Of a stretch of 64,000 nucleotides of DNA, positions 36,681-45,913 are shown one piece after another. A program made the translations under genes and the position numbers. The notes beneath the pieces were generated by a model. The model had not been told where the DNA came from, ran no database searches, and saw only the letters and a list, made by a program, of their open reading frames with translations. The stretch comes from Chloroflexota bacterium (GTDB lineage: Bacteria; Chloroflexota; UBA11872), in NCBI GenBank assembly GCA_022824865.1, contig JAJDZD010000010.1, positions 1 through 64,000 of the forward strand, given 5' to 3'. The first letter of the stretch is position 1, and every line of letters starts with the position of its first letter.

Positions 36681-36747
36681 CGCGAGGCCTACGGCTACAC
36701 CGCCGCTCGTTCTTGCGGCAATCAGGCCGAATCAATCGAGGCCGCAA

Positions 36748-37756
36748 TCAACGTGCCGCGACCGGCACTTCTCCGTCGACGCCCACCGCCTTCATCAGAC
36801 CCTTGATGTAGCCCACGGCAAAGGCTGCCGCTTGTACTTGCTTATCGGCGTCGCCCAGCATCTCCAGTACGTGGTCATAGACGATCGGGCCGTCGTAGCC
36901 GATCTCCTCGAATAATCGCATCGCCTTCAGCATGTCCACGTCACCATTGTCGATGAACGACTCCCGGAATCGTGGAACCGTGCCCGTCACGTTCCTGAAG
37001 TGAACTAAACAGATCTTCTTGCGATCCCCAAAGTGCCTGAGCGCCTCAAAGACCTTCTCCGGCATCGCCGTAATCGTCCCCACGCAGAACGTCAGGCAGT
37101 TCGAGTCGCTGGGAACGATCTCCAGCAGCCGCTTCAGGGCCGCGTGACTTCGAAGCACTCTGGCCGTGCCCGCGATTGGCAAGATGGGCGGATCGTCAGC
37201 GTGCAGCGCCAGCTTCACGCTTGCCGCTTCAGCCGTGGGGATTACAGCCTCCAAGAAGTATGTGAGGTTGTCCCACGCCTGCTGGTCAGTCACCTGCGTC
37301 CCACGCTCCAGGGGCGCCTCCCAGGAGTCTTCGCTGGCGTTCATGATCAGGTCGTAATCGAACGTTGTGATCCGGGCGCCGCCGCGTTCCGGCGTGGCTC
37401 GGGAGGTCCTCAGACCGTAGCGCCCGATACTGCTGCGCAGAGAGAAGAAGTAGACACTGGCCTTGAAACTCGCCGCCCCCAGGTTCTCGATCGAGCGTCG
37501 CCAGCTATTGATCTGCTCGTCACGTCCGGGCAGCCCCAGCTTGATCTTGTACGTCCACGCCTCCGGCATGCACGTGACATCATACCGAAGACCAGCATCC
37601 TGGACCCGATTGCGAGCCAGCAACAAATCCTGGTAGCGATAGATAGTACCCATGATGCATTGGCAGACTTGGCTTTCCCACGAACTCGGAAGCGCCTATC
37701 CGGCGCCCGAAGGCGAGCGCGTCTTCCGTCGGCTCTCCCGAAACGGCCAACCTCAC
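36748..37756 (-). pseudogene. uxuA: Mannonate dehydratase with a 4-bp duplication frameshift
   Basis: Two frames together make a complete UxuA-like protein. The first reads VRLAVSGEPTEDALAFGRRI and ends KPSLPMHHGYY. The second continues RYQDLLLARNRVQDAGL, KIKLGLPGRDEQI, LALHADDPPIL, then FCVGTITAMPEKV, LVHFRNVTGTVPRFRESFI and DGPIVYDHVLEMLGD, including the metal-binding H and D residues. The join lies at a tandem CTATCTAT on the minus strand (37639-37646). Removing one CTAT restores GYYRYQD exactly. A GGAGG lies upstream of GTG 37756. The lesion is either a genuine mutation or an assembly error; the 302-residue C-terminal frame (to 37653) lacks the first strand. Confidence 0.82.
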
Positions 37757-37848
37757 CAAAGCCTCCTGCCTCGGCCACTTCGACGTCGCCGGCAATCTAG
37801 GATTGTTGGCCGTTCGGATTGCGAGCGGCCTATCAACCCCTTAGAGCA

Positions 37849-40800
37849 TCACCCCTCTTCGGGCAGCAGCACCACGCGCACGTAGCGGTCCTCGGTCAGG
37901 TAGCGCTGGGCCGCCGCGACGACGTCTTCCAGAGTCAATGCATCCAGGCGGTCTTCAAAGTCGATGGTCCCGTCAAAGTCCAGACCCCGCTGAACCGAAG
38001 ACTGGATTTGACCAAGCCAGAAACCGTTATCCCGCAGTTGCTCTTCTCTGGGGTTGCGTAGCAACTCCTTCGCCGTGTCCAGATACTCCTGATCGCCTCC
38101 GTCTCGCAGCCAGGCCAATTCTGCGAACACTTCCATCAAGAGCTCGTCCGCACGCGCAGGATCGCTGCCGAACCCGATGGATATTCGGTACTCAGCGTCC
38201 GGCAGCAGACTTGCGCGAGCGCTCGCGCCGACACTATAGGTGCCGCCCAACTGCTCACGCAATCGCTCGCGCAGACGGGTCGTTAGCATTTCCGCCATCA
38301 CCGTTAGTGTCAGCGCCTCGTGGCGGCTCCACTCCATGTCCCCCGCAAAGTACACGCGTGTCCGGCTGCGCGGTTCGATGCCGATGTGTACCGCGTGGTC
38401 TTCCAGTTCGGTCGGCGGATCGATCCCCACGTCCTTCCAATGCTCCACGCGACCTGTGGCCGGAAGGCTGGCCAGGTAAGTCTCGGTCAGGATCCGCAGG
38501 TTTTCCCATTCAAACGCGCCCACGAAGACGAATGTCGCGTCGCCCAGATCCGCGAATCGGTCGGCATACACCACTTCGGCGCGCTCGATGCTGAGTTCGT
38601 CCACCAATTCAAGCGTTAGCGGTCGCCTGCGGAAGTGGTTCTGGCTCAGTACCGTGTTCCCAGTGTCGGAGAACACGGCATCCGGCTGGTCGGCTCGCGT
38701 TTCGGCCAGGGTCCGCAGGCTCCTCTCATACGTCGAGAAGTAGACCGGGTCCAGCCTCGGCGCCGTCGCGTACAGGGTTACCAGTTGAAACAGCGTTTCA
38801 ATGTCTTCCGGCGAAGTCTGGCCCCGAAAGCCCTCGAACAGTTCCCCGATGAACGGAGAAACCGAAACCCGTTTACCGGCCAGCAGTTTGTCCAAGGCAA
38901 CGTTGTCGTGCTCACCGACGCCGCTTCCGGCAACCAGTTGGTCGGCGTACAACGCAGACACGTGGTCGGCGTCGTCGACCAGGGAGTGCCCGCCCGGACT
39001 GAAGGCGCCAAACACAATCTCGTCGTTCTTGAAATCGGTCTGCTTGGCGATCACGGTGATTCCGTTGGACAGAGTCCACCTGACCGAGTCGATGGACTCA
39101 ATCTGCTCTTCATCGACGATGGCCCCCGGCGTTGGCAGCTCCGCGAGCAGCGGGACATCGGCGAATTCGTCGGCGTACGGCTCGACCACCAGCGAGTCAG
39201 CCTCCGCGAGTTGTGCCTGCAACACCGAGGCCAACGCTTCGTCGTCCAGCTCCTCGCCTCCTTCGGGCCGCATGACCAGGAGCACCGTATTGCCGGGCTC
39301 TGCCCAGCTGGCGGCGACCTCATGCACGTCCGTCAGCGAGATCTCGGGAAGCAACGCCTGGTACAGCTCCCACTCGGCCTCAATGCCGGGCACCGGAATC
39401 CCGTTGAGAAAGTGGTCCGTGTACTCCTGGGCAAAGGCAGCTGACTCTCGCTGGTCCCGTTCCTTGTAAATCCGTTCAATAGCACTCAGCAGGTTGGTTT
39501 TCTCTCGAGCCAGCTCACTTTGGGTGAATCCGTGCTGTCGAGCGCGTTGGGTTTCCTCCAGCACGGCCGCGAAGCCGGGCTGGACGCCGTCCTGTTCCAC
39601 CCAGGCGCCAAACTGCACGAGGTCTGTTGGGTCGACAAAACGCCCCCTCGAGCCCCCGGCCCAGAGGTAGGGCGGGTCTTCTACCTGTCCACGCTCAAAT
39701 AGCCGTGCGTTCAGCATCATGAACGCAAGCCGATCCACGACGATTCGCCGCAGGGCCGCCACGTCCTGACCAGATTCCGGGGACAGCTTTCGAAGCAGGA
39801 ACAGCTGGGTGCCCGGCGCCTCGGGATCGCTGAACACATTGACCCGGGGTTCTGAATGCTCGGGCAGGTCGAAGCGCGGCCGAGTGCTTGGCTCCGCCGC
39901 GGCCGCGCTCGTTTGGCCGGCTTCGCCCTTTGGGGGCGGTGCAAAGTGCTGGCGGATTTTGGCTTCGATTTCTTCGGTATCGATGTCGCCGACGGCAATG
40001 ACGGCCATCAAGTCAGGCCGGTACCAGCGCTCGTAGAACCCGCGCAGGCGCTCCGGCGGCGCGGTTTCGATGACCTCCAGCAATCCAATCGGACTTCGTT
40101 CGTTATATCGAGAGTCGCCGAAGATCAGCGGAAACCAGTTGTCTTGAAAGCGCGCGCCGAAGCCCCGCCGCAGACGCCACTCTTCCACGACGACTCCGCG
40201 CTCCAGTTCAACTTCTTCCGGATCGAAGGCAACCGCGTAGGCCCAGTCGCTGAGAATCTGGAATGCAGTCTCGAGAACTTCGGGATCGTCGGTGGGGATC
40301 TCCAGAAAGTAATTGGTGCTGTCGAAGCCCGTTGACGCGTTCACGTCGGGCCCAAAGTTGCTGCCGATGGACTCCAGGTATTCGACGATCTCCTGCTTGG
40401 CGAAGCGCTCCGTGCCGTTGAAGGCCATGTGCTCCACGAAGTGCGCGAGGCCTCGCTCTTCCTCTTCCTCAAGGATTGATCCAGCCTTGACGATCAGCCA
40501 TAGCTGAACCCGCTCGCGCGGCTCCTGGTTCTGGCGGATGTAATAGACCATCCCGTTGCTGAGCGTGCCGCGAGTCACGAGGGGATCAAAGGCCAGCGCG
40601 CCGTCGGCCTCCAGTTCCGTAGTCGCCGAGGGCGTGATCACCGCGGGTGTGGCCGATGCGGGTGTGGCCGCTCCCGTTGGTTCGGGACGTGGCGTGGGTG
40701 CAGGCGTGGGCTCCGCTGCTTTCGGGGTCGACGTCGGCTCTGGACGTGGCGTAGGAGTTGAAGCGGCTCGAGCGGCTGTTACCTGTGGCTGCGGACGTGC

Positions 40801-41037
40801 CGTTGGCGTCACCGCAACTCGCAAGGTTGCCGCCGTCGGCGCCGGGCTCGCAATGGGCGTCGCGGCTGTTGATCGAGCTGCGCCCTCGACAGATGACGCA
40901 ACTGGAACCGGAGCCGATGTGGCCGTGAGCTGCGGATCCGCGGCAGGGGAGGAGCTGGGATCGCATCCCGCCAGCGCCACAACTACAAACGTCACGCAGG
41001 TAGCAACTATCGCCGACGACTTCAGTCTTGCGCTCAT
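37849..41037 (-). CDS. M16-family zinc metallopeptidase lipoprotein (double domain)
   Basis: The 1062-residue protein begins with a lipoprotein signal (lipobox ALAGC, Cys25). A ~110-residue Pro/Thr/Ala linker is followed by two insulinase-type halves. The N-terminal half has the inverted zinc motif HFVEH (residues 199-203), with the downstream Glu in VVVEEWRLRRGFG. The C-terminal half lacks the motif, as in pitrilysin-like enzymes where one half is structural. It would degrade peptides at the cell surface. GGGAAAG precedes the ATG. Not obviously part of an operon. Confidence 0.92.
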   Translation of the reverse strand: MSARLKSSAIVATCVTFVVVALAGCDPSSSPAADPQLTATSAPVPVASSVEGAARSTAATPIASPAPTAATLRVAVTPTARPQPQVTAARAASTPTPRPEPTSTPKAAEPTPAPTPRPEPTGAATPASATPAVITPSATTELEADGALAFDPLVTRGTLSNGMVYYIRQNQEPRERVQLWLIVKAGSILEEEEERGLAHFVEHMAFNGTERFAKQEIVEYLESIGSNFGPDVNASTGFDSTNYFLEIPTDDPEVLETAFQILSDWAYAVAFDPEEVELERGVVVEEWRLRRGFGARFQDNWFPLIFGDSRYNERSPIGLLEVIETAPPERLRGFYERWYRPDLMAVIAVGDIDTEEIEAKIRQHFAPPPKGEAGQTSAAAAEPSTRPRFDLPEHSEPRVNVFSDPEAPGTQLFLLRKLSPESGQDVAALRRIVVDRLAFMMLNARLFERGQVEDPPYLWAGGSRGRFVDPTDLVQFGAWVEQDGVQPGFAAVLEETQRARQHGFTQSELAREKTNLLSAIERIYKERDQRESAAFAQEYTDHFLNGIPVPGIEAEWELYQALLPEISLTDVHEVAASWAEPGNTVLLVMRPEGGEELDDEALASVLQAQLAEADSLVVEPYADEFADVPLLAELPTPGAIVDEEQIESIDSVRWTLSNGITVIAKQTDFKNDEIVFGAFSPGGHSLVDDADHVSALYADQLVAGSGVGEHDNVALDKLLAGKRVSVSPFIGELFEGFRGQTSPEDIETLFQLVTLYATAPRLDPVYFSTYERSLRTLAETRADQPDAVFSDTGNTVLSQNHFRRRPLTLELVDELSIERAEVVYADRFADLGDATFVFVGAFEWENLRILTETYLASLPATGRVEHWKDVGIDPPTELEDHAVHIGIEPRSRTRVYFAGDMEWSRHEALTLTVMAEMLTTRLRERLREQLGGTYSVGASARASLLPDAEYRISIGFGSDPARADELLMEVFAELAWLRDGGDQEYLDTAKELLRNPREEQLRDNGFWLGQIQSSVQRGLDFDGTIDFEDRLDALTLEDVVAAAQRYLTEDRYVRVVLLPEEG

Positions 41038-41624
41038 CTTTCCCGTCCCGCGGTGATCACGCCCACTTCCGCCCTACCGTCTCCGCTGCAGTGTAGAAAT
41101 CTGGCGGCCATGCTGATGTGACAGATGCTACCAATGTCGCTTTCATCTTCAGTTGATAGGGCCTCCAATTCGCTATTGCCCGATTTTCAAAAAATCCCTA
41201 CGTAGAACAACACTCGGCAAGAGTCCGCACATTAATTCTCGATCAAGAATACTTTGGCTCTGAACCTTTCTTTCGCGCGAATCCGGCAAGGTGCCGACAT
41301 TGCGGCAAGAGCTTGTCCTGCCCTATTCCACGGAGTGCCCCCACTACCATCCAAGTCGTGAACGGACCGCTACCTTGCCGTCAAGCAGTCCCGCCACGGG
41401 GCTCCGAGCGTCGCCGGATGTCAGCCGCCTGCGTCTCGCCGCCCCAGATCAGATCGCTGTTCCAGGTATCGCCAAGGCTTGACTAAGAATTAAACGACCA
41501 CGCGCCCATAGACCACCGTCGCCCACTCCTCGCCCTGCAAGGCTGCCGCTCCCTTAGTGCAGGCCTTTGGCCGCCCGGCTGGACCCGCTTCCCCCGGCCT
41601 GGCACCAGGTTCGCCCGGCACGCT
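41038..41624. other. Non-coding gap upstream of the M16 protease gene
   Basis: Nearly 590 bp with no credible gene. It is AT-richer near 41160-41280 and includes an imperfect palindrome ATTCTCGATCAAGAAT at 41235-41250. The part from about 41480 may be further decayed IS30 sequence leading into the recognisable fragment. Confidence 0.5.
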
Positions 41625-41896
41625 GACCTTCCTGCACTCGAGATCGCTACCTTCTTCCGCAGCCCGTATGCGCCTTGGCGGAAAGGCGGCATCGAGAATA
41701 CCGTCGGGCGCCTGCGCTGTACCCTCCCACGCACGACCAATCTGGCCACCCTCTTGGCTGCCTGCTTCACGCGGCTCGTGCCAGCCTGCAACAATTCACC
41801 ACGCAGATGACTCGGCTACCAAGCCCCGCCGAGGTTTTCTGGACCCACTTGTTGCACTTGAAGTGTGACTCCACGTCTCCGGCTTCGCAGGGATGA
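41625..41896 (+). pseudogene. IS30-family transposase 3' relic
   Basis: The frames read ALEIATFFRSPYAPWRKGG, then IENTVGRLRCTLPRTTNLATL and, after damage, AEVFWTHLLHLKCDSTSP to a stop at 41894-41896. This is the end of an IS30 DDE transposase, including the catalytic Glu in GGIEN. The expected KCLGYQTPAEVF has a TGA in place of the Cys codon and a one-base deletion, so the copy is dead. No left end or inverted repeats were found. Confidence 0.8.
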
Positions 41897-41907
41897 CGGT
41901 TAAGCCA

Positions 41908-41940
41908 AACGGCCCGCCGCTTTGGGGGCGGCGGGCCGTT
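41908..41940 (-). terminator. Terminator of the 41959 lipoprotein gene
   Basis: A 13-bp perfect stem (AACGGCCCGCCGC with GCGGCGGGCCGTT) and seven-base loop lie 18 bases after the stop codon on the minus strand, followed by TTTGGCTT. Confidence 0.85.
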
Positions 41941-41958
41941 GTGGTGAGCGGTTGCGGA

Positions 41959-43428
41959 CTAGGCCGGAACAGGCGCCCAATCGCCGTACGAGTTGATGAC
42001 GGCGTTGGTGTCCTTGGCCATGTTGACGGCCGCTTCCTCGGGACCAACCTCGTTGACCCAAAGCTTGGACTGCCACACGCGGTGGGCGCCGCGGAACTCG
42101 TCCCAGTACGGGAAGTAGCCCGGCGTACGCGGTTCGGGCGTGGTGGCGTAGGTCTTGAGCCAGTGCATGCCCTCGGGCGGAGCCGCGAGTTGCTCGGGCG
42201 AGTCGGCCACGGTCTTGAAGACCGGGAAGTGCCCACGGTCAATGCCGACGCGGGTCTGGTATTCCGGACCGGCGAGGTAGGTGACCAACTGGACGGTCTG
42301 CTCAAGGTTGCCCAGCCGCTCGGCTGCAATCGTGACGATGTGCGGCTGGTCGTTCCAGCCATGCCGCGCGACACCCGTGTTCGGCGACACGTACATGGGA
42401 CCGACGGACCAGGTGAAGCGGTCCTTGATGCGCGGGATGCCGAACCCGGTGCTGTATACCCGGCCACCAGGCCAGATGCCGACCTTGCCGGCGGAGAACG
42501 GGTCACCGAATTCACCGGCCACGCGCTGGCGCGCTTCGTTGGTGAAGGCAACGCCCTCGGTGTGCATGGTGCCGTGGGCCCAAGTCAGGGCCTCGATGGA
42601 CTCGGGCGTGTCGAACTGTGAGACCCCTTGCTCGTTGAACCAATACTCAACGCCGTTGGACCAAAGCATTGGGCCCCAGCCGAACTGGTCGCTGGTGGGC
42701 GCCCACATGCCGTACTGGTCGTTGTCGGTGTCGGTCAACTGCCGGGAGGCCTCCATGGCGTCGTTCCAGTCCCAGTCCTCGGCGGGCTGGCCCACGCCGT
42801 TGGAGTCGAAAAGGTCGACGTTGAAGACGATGCCGTTCATTCCGCCCTGAAAGGGGAGGCCGTGCAGGCGACCGTTGGCTTGATAGAGAGCGCCTTCCCA
42901 CGGCAGCCAGCCGGTGGGGAGAACCCAATAGTCGTCCAAGGAGAATCCGAGCTTGCCAACCAGGTCGGTGATGTCGGGGAAGAAGCCGGCGGCGTAGTGG
43001 GCTTGGAAGAGGTTGCCCTCAAAGAGGATGGCCTCGGCCATGCTGCCGGCCGCCAACTGGAGGTTGACGGAGTCAAAGTAGTCACCGCCGATGACGTCAA
43101 TCTTGACTGGGATGTTGGGGAACTGGCGCGAGAACTGCTCCATCCCCCACTTCATGGCGTTGCCTCGCGGCCCGGACGTGTGGTCCGTGGCAAAGCGTAC
43201 GCTGACTTCGCCCGCTACGGGCTCAGCGGTCGGGGCCATGACGACTTTTTCGACCGTGACTGGGACTTCCTTCTCAACGATCTTTTCGACCTGTTTGACT
43301 TGGGTGACGACCTTCTCGACTACGATCGTCTCACCCTCGCCGCAGGCCGCCAGGACCGCGACCCCGGCCGCGCCAAGCGCGCCCGCGCTCCCAGCTCGAA
43401 GCATTTCTCGACGTGTCAGATTCCGCAT
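41959..43428 (-). CDS. Tat-exported lipoprotein, ABC-type carbohydrate-binding protein
   Basis: The 489-residue protein has a twin-arginine signal (TRREMLRAGSAGALG) with lipobox VLAAC, then the repetitive VVEKVVTQVKQVEKIVEKEV linker characteristic of Chloroflexota binding lipoproteins, and a two-lobe SBP_bac_1 domain starting FATDHTSGPRGNAMKWGM. It shares the TDHTSGPRG start, FQGGMNG and IPRIKDRFTWSVGP with the 19082 protein. ATG 43428 is chosen by GGAGG five bases upstream. No permeases are adjacent. Confidence 0.9.
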   Translation of the reverse strand: MRNLTRREMLRAGSAGALGAAGVAVLAACGEGETIVVEKVVTQVKQVEKIVEKEVPVTVEKVVMAPTAEPVAGEVSVRFATDHTSGPRGNAMKWGMEQFSRQFPNIPVKIDVIGGDYFDSVNLQLAAGSMAEAILFEGNLFQAHYAAGFFPDITDLVGKLGFSLDDYWVLPTGWLPWEGALYQANGRLHGLPFQGGMNGIVFNVDLFDSNGVGQPAEDWDWNDAMEASRQLTDTDNDQYGMWAPTSDQFGWGPMLWSNGVEYWFNEQGVSQFDTPESIEALTWAHGTMHTEGVAFTNEARQRVAGEFGDPFSAGKVGIWPGGRVYSTGFGIPRIKDRFTWSVGPMYVSPNTGVARHGWNDQPHIVTIAAERLGNLEQTVQLVTYLAGPEYQTRVGIDRGHFPVFKTVADSPEQLAAPPEGMHWLKTYATTPEPRTPGYFPYWDEFRGAHRVWQSKLWVNEVGPEEAAVNMAKDTNAVINSYGDWAPVPA

Positions 43429-43717
43429 ATCCCCTCCTGCGTCCCGTAGGACCCGCGGCACTTGGTTAGAGCCAAACGGATGTTAGCGCGTCCGCGCGAA
43501 TACGGAAAACCGGGAACGAGGATAGCCCACATTGAGCGAGCATCCGATCTAGTCTCGGCGGAAGCTGGACACTCGGCCAGGATGTAGCCGAGCGGTTGCA
43601 CACACGCCACCGTTGGCGGTGACGCGGGGCGTCGGAGCGTGACACGCTTGCTGCAAGCACGGCAGCGATGTCAACACGTGGCCAGACGACCTGGCGACGC
43701 TTCGGGAGCGACGTGGC

Positions 43718-43885
43718 TTACCAGCTCGCCCCGCTGCGGAGCTTAAACTTTCCGTGCTCGACCTTTTCGTCGCCGCAGGCCGTCAGCAGCGTGAGGGCCG
43801 CCGCGGCAGCCATGCTGCCCGCAAGGACGCGGCGGCGTGTGAGGCGGGGGTTCCGAGCGCGGTCTCTGGTCTGGTCGCAACGCAT
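43718..43885 (-). CDS. Short Tat-signal lipoprotein (55 aa)
   Basis: The 55-residue frame begins at ATG 43885, preceded by GGAAGGAGT at a seven-base spacing. It encodes RLTRRRVLAGSMAAAAAL, then the lipobox LLTAC and a short tail GDEKVEHGKFKLRSGASW. The signal resembles those of the binding lipoproteins nearby. The mature part is only about 19 residues, so this is either a true mini-lipoprotein or the stump of a deleted binding-protein gene that keeps its translation signals. Confidence 0.6.
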   Translation of the reverse strand: MRCDQTRDRARNPRLTRRRVLAGSMAAAAALTLLTACGDEKVEHGKFKLRSGASW

Positions 43886-43949
43886 TTGCGACTCCTTCCG
43901 GAGCTTCCTGTCTCATGCTTAGCACAAACGGGCGAACGGTGCCGCTGAA

Positions 43950-44801
43950 TCAGGGCCGACGCGCTTGGAACACTCCCCGGGGATCGACAACGGAAAGGAC
44001 ACCGGTCCGGAGCGGGAGCGTGACGCCATGGCTGAGCGGGGTGACGCAGGATCCCCGCTGAAGGAGGTAGTCGGGGTCGCGCTGGACGCGTGGGCTGGCG
44101 AACTCGCGCATGGGCCGAGCGGGGATGAGGCGCGCGACGGCGTTACCTACGGGCGCGACCGACGTGACTCCGGCGTCTTCCATGGCCTGGCCCGCGCGGT
44201 TGAAGTCGTAACCGGGATAGCCGACGTCGCGGAGGTAGACGGTGCTGTCAAACGGGATTAGTGAACCGTCCGGCCGGCGGAGGCGACGGCGCAGGGTGTC
44301 GATCTTGCGGAAGCGGAGCCTGAACGCCACTTCGAGAAGGTGAAAGGCCGTGAAGCTCTGATAGGTAACACCGAGTAGCAAAAAGCGGCCGTCAAGCTTG
44401 AAGACGGCGCCCAGCGGGCCATCCATGGACCAGGCCGACTTGCCACCTGCGGTGACGATGGTCTCCGCATGTCGTCCGATGGCGCTGACACTGTGGGTGA
44501 GGTGGCGACTGCGGGCGTTGCCGGCGCGTCGACGGATCTCGTCGGCGATGGCGCCCATATCGGACGGCGTGTTGAGCGGGTCGAAGACGAAGTCGGGAGC
44601 CTGGGCGGTTTCGTAGTTGAACGAGGGGCCGACGAGGGTGCCGGCGGAGCCGAGGATCTCTAAAAGGGCGTCGACAACGGTCGCGGCGGCCCCGACGACG
44701 TATCCCAGGCTGCGGAGCGAACTGTGGAGCATAAGGACGTCGCCGGATCGGACACCGAGACTCTTGAGGTCCGCGACGATGCGGTCTTGGGTTAGGACCA
44801 T
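43950..44801 (-). CDS. Aminoglycoside N3-acetyltransferase (AAC(3))-like protein
   Basis: The 283-residue protein matches the antibiotic acetyltransferase family. It has LKSLGVRSGDVLMLHSSLRSLGYVVG at the N-terminus, AGTLVGPSFNYE, then RSRHLTHSVSAIGRHAETIV with the catalytic-type His in HSVSAIG, and LLLGVTYQSFTAFHLLE. Family members use acetyl-CoA, but many genomic ones (YokD-like) do not confer resistance and have unknown substrates. The start at ATG 44801 was chosen because family similarity starts there; the frame continues far upstream across the divergent oxidoreductase gene. Confidence 0.82.
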   Translation of the reverse strand: MVLTQDRIVADLKSLGVRSGDVLMLHSSLRSLGYVVGAAATVVDALLEILGSAGTLVGPSFNYETAQAPDFVFDPLNTPSDMGAIADEIRRRAGNARSRHLTHSVSAIGRHAETIVTAGGKSAWSMDGPLGAVFKLDGRFLLLGVTYQSFTAFHLLEVAFRLRFRKIDTLRRRLRRPDGSLIPFDSTVYLRDVGYPGYDFNRAGQAMEDAGVTSVAPVGNAVARLIPARPMREFASPRVQRDPDYLLQRGSCVTPLSHGVTLPLRTGVLSVVDPRGVFQARRP

Positions 44802-44862
44802 GTCTGACAGGTAGATACTAGGGGCCGTGAGAGGATACGCCGCCGTTACCGAGGAGGCTGCC

Positions 44863-45882
44863 ATGCCGACGCCAAGTCCCGTTCGTTGCGCCGTGATCGG
44901 TACAAAGACCATTGCCGTCCAGCACATTCCGGTGTTGCAGACGCTGCCGGAGGCCGAGGTGGTTGCGTTGTGCGACATCGACCCGGAGGCCGTACGTGAG
45001 ATGTCGCGCCGGTTTGGCGTGGCGCAAACGTTTACGAGCGTGGACGACCTGCAGGCGTGGGGTGAGTTTGACGCGGTGTACGTGCTGGTGAGCGTGCTGG
45101 CGGTGGCCGAAGTGGCGGAACGGTTTATCCGGGCGGGGACCCCGACGTTCCTGGAAAAGCCGCCCGGGTTGTATTCGTCGGACACGGAGCGTTTGGCTGC
45201 GGCGGTGCGGGAGACCGGGACAACGGCGATGGTGGGGTTCAACCGCCGGTTCTATTCGTGTTTACAGGCGGGCCGTGAGGCGCTGCTGGACACGGGAGAC
45301 GTGGTGTCGGTGACGGTGCATGCGGACGAGGATGTAGCGGCCCAGTGGGCGGGTACGAAGTTCCCGCCGGAAGTGGCGATGCGCTGGGCGTACGCGAACA
45401 GCATTCATGCGCTGGACCTGCTGCGGTACCTGGGCGGCGACGTCAAGACGGTGAGGTCGGTGGTGCGGCAGCGGCGACTGCCGAAGCCCGACAGTTTCAA
45501 TGCGCTGCTGGAGTACGAATCGGGCGCGGTGGGACGAGCCATCGCGGATCACTTTGGGCCGAAAGGGACCGGCCATTGGTACGAGGCACGGACCGCGACC
45601 GCGGTCTTGACGTCGGCGGCAACATCGTCTTCGCCCGGCGACCGGTTGAGCTCGTGCACGCTGGTTCGGCAGGGGCGCGAGCCGGTTCGGTTTGGCCTGA
45701 CAGGGCTGGACCGGCGCTTGAAGCCGGGATTTCCCGGTGAGTCGCGGGCGTTCCTGCGCGCGGTGCAGACGGGTAAGCCTGTGTCGTTTCCGGCACCGAC
45801 GCTGGACGACGCCGTGCGTACGATGAAGCTGATCGATGAGATCACGGGGGCCGAGGAGTGGGCGCCAAGACCGGCGGGCTGA
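44863..45882 (+). CDS. Gfo/Idh/MocA-family oxidoreductase
   Basis: The 339-residue protein has a degenerate N-terminal Rossmann motif (RCAVIGTKTIAVQHIPVL), ALCDIDPEAVREMSRRFGV, the conserved E-K-P in FLEKPPGLYSSD and NRRFYS. The C-terminal half contains a SIHALDLLRYLGGD stretch, where H-x-x-D is typical of the family. It probably oxidises or reduces a sugar or inositol-like alcohol with NAD(P). The first Gly-rich loop lacks one Gly (GTKTIA rather than GxGxxG). GAGGAGG precedes the ATG. It is followed by a flavoprotein gene 31 bp on. Confidence 0.85.
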   Translation: MPTPSPVRCAVIGTKTIAVQHIPVLQTLPEAEVVALCDIDPEAVREMSRRFGVAQTFTSVDDLQAWGEFDAVYVLVSVLAVAEVAERFIRAGTPTFLEKPPGLYSSDTERLAAAVRETGTTAMVGFNRRFYSCLQAGREALLDTGDVVSVTVHADEDVAAQWAGTKFPPEVAMRWAYANSIHALDLLRYLGGDVKTVRSVVRQRRLPKPDSFNALLEYESGAVGRAIADHFGPKGTGHWYEARTATAVLTSAATSSSPGDRLSSCTLVRQGREPVRFGLTGLDRRLKPGFPGESRAFLRAVQTGKPVSFPAPTLDDAVRTMKLIDEITGAEEWAPRPAG

Positions 45883-45913
45883 GGCGGAGCGCGGCACGAC
45901 GAGGAGTGGTCTG

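Noticed and set aside
41230-41255. Imperfect palindrome ATTCTCGATCAAGAAT as an operator
   Set aside because: It has a mismatch, no associated promoter and no regulator gene nearby; kept only as a note in the intergenic entry.
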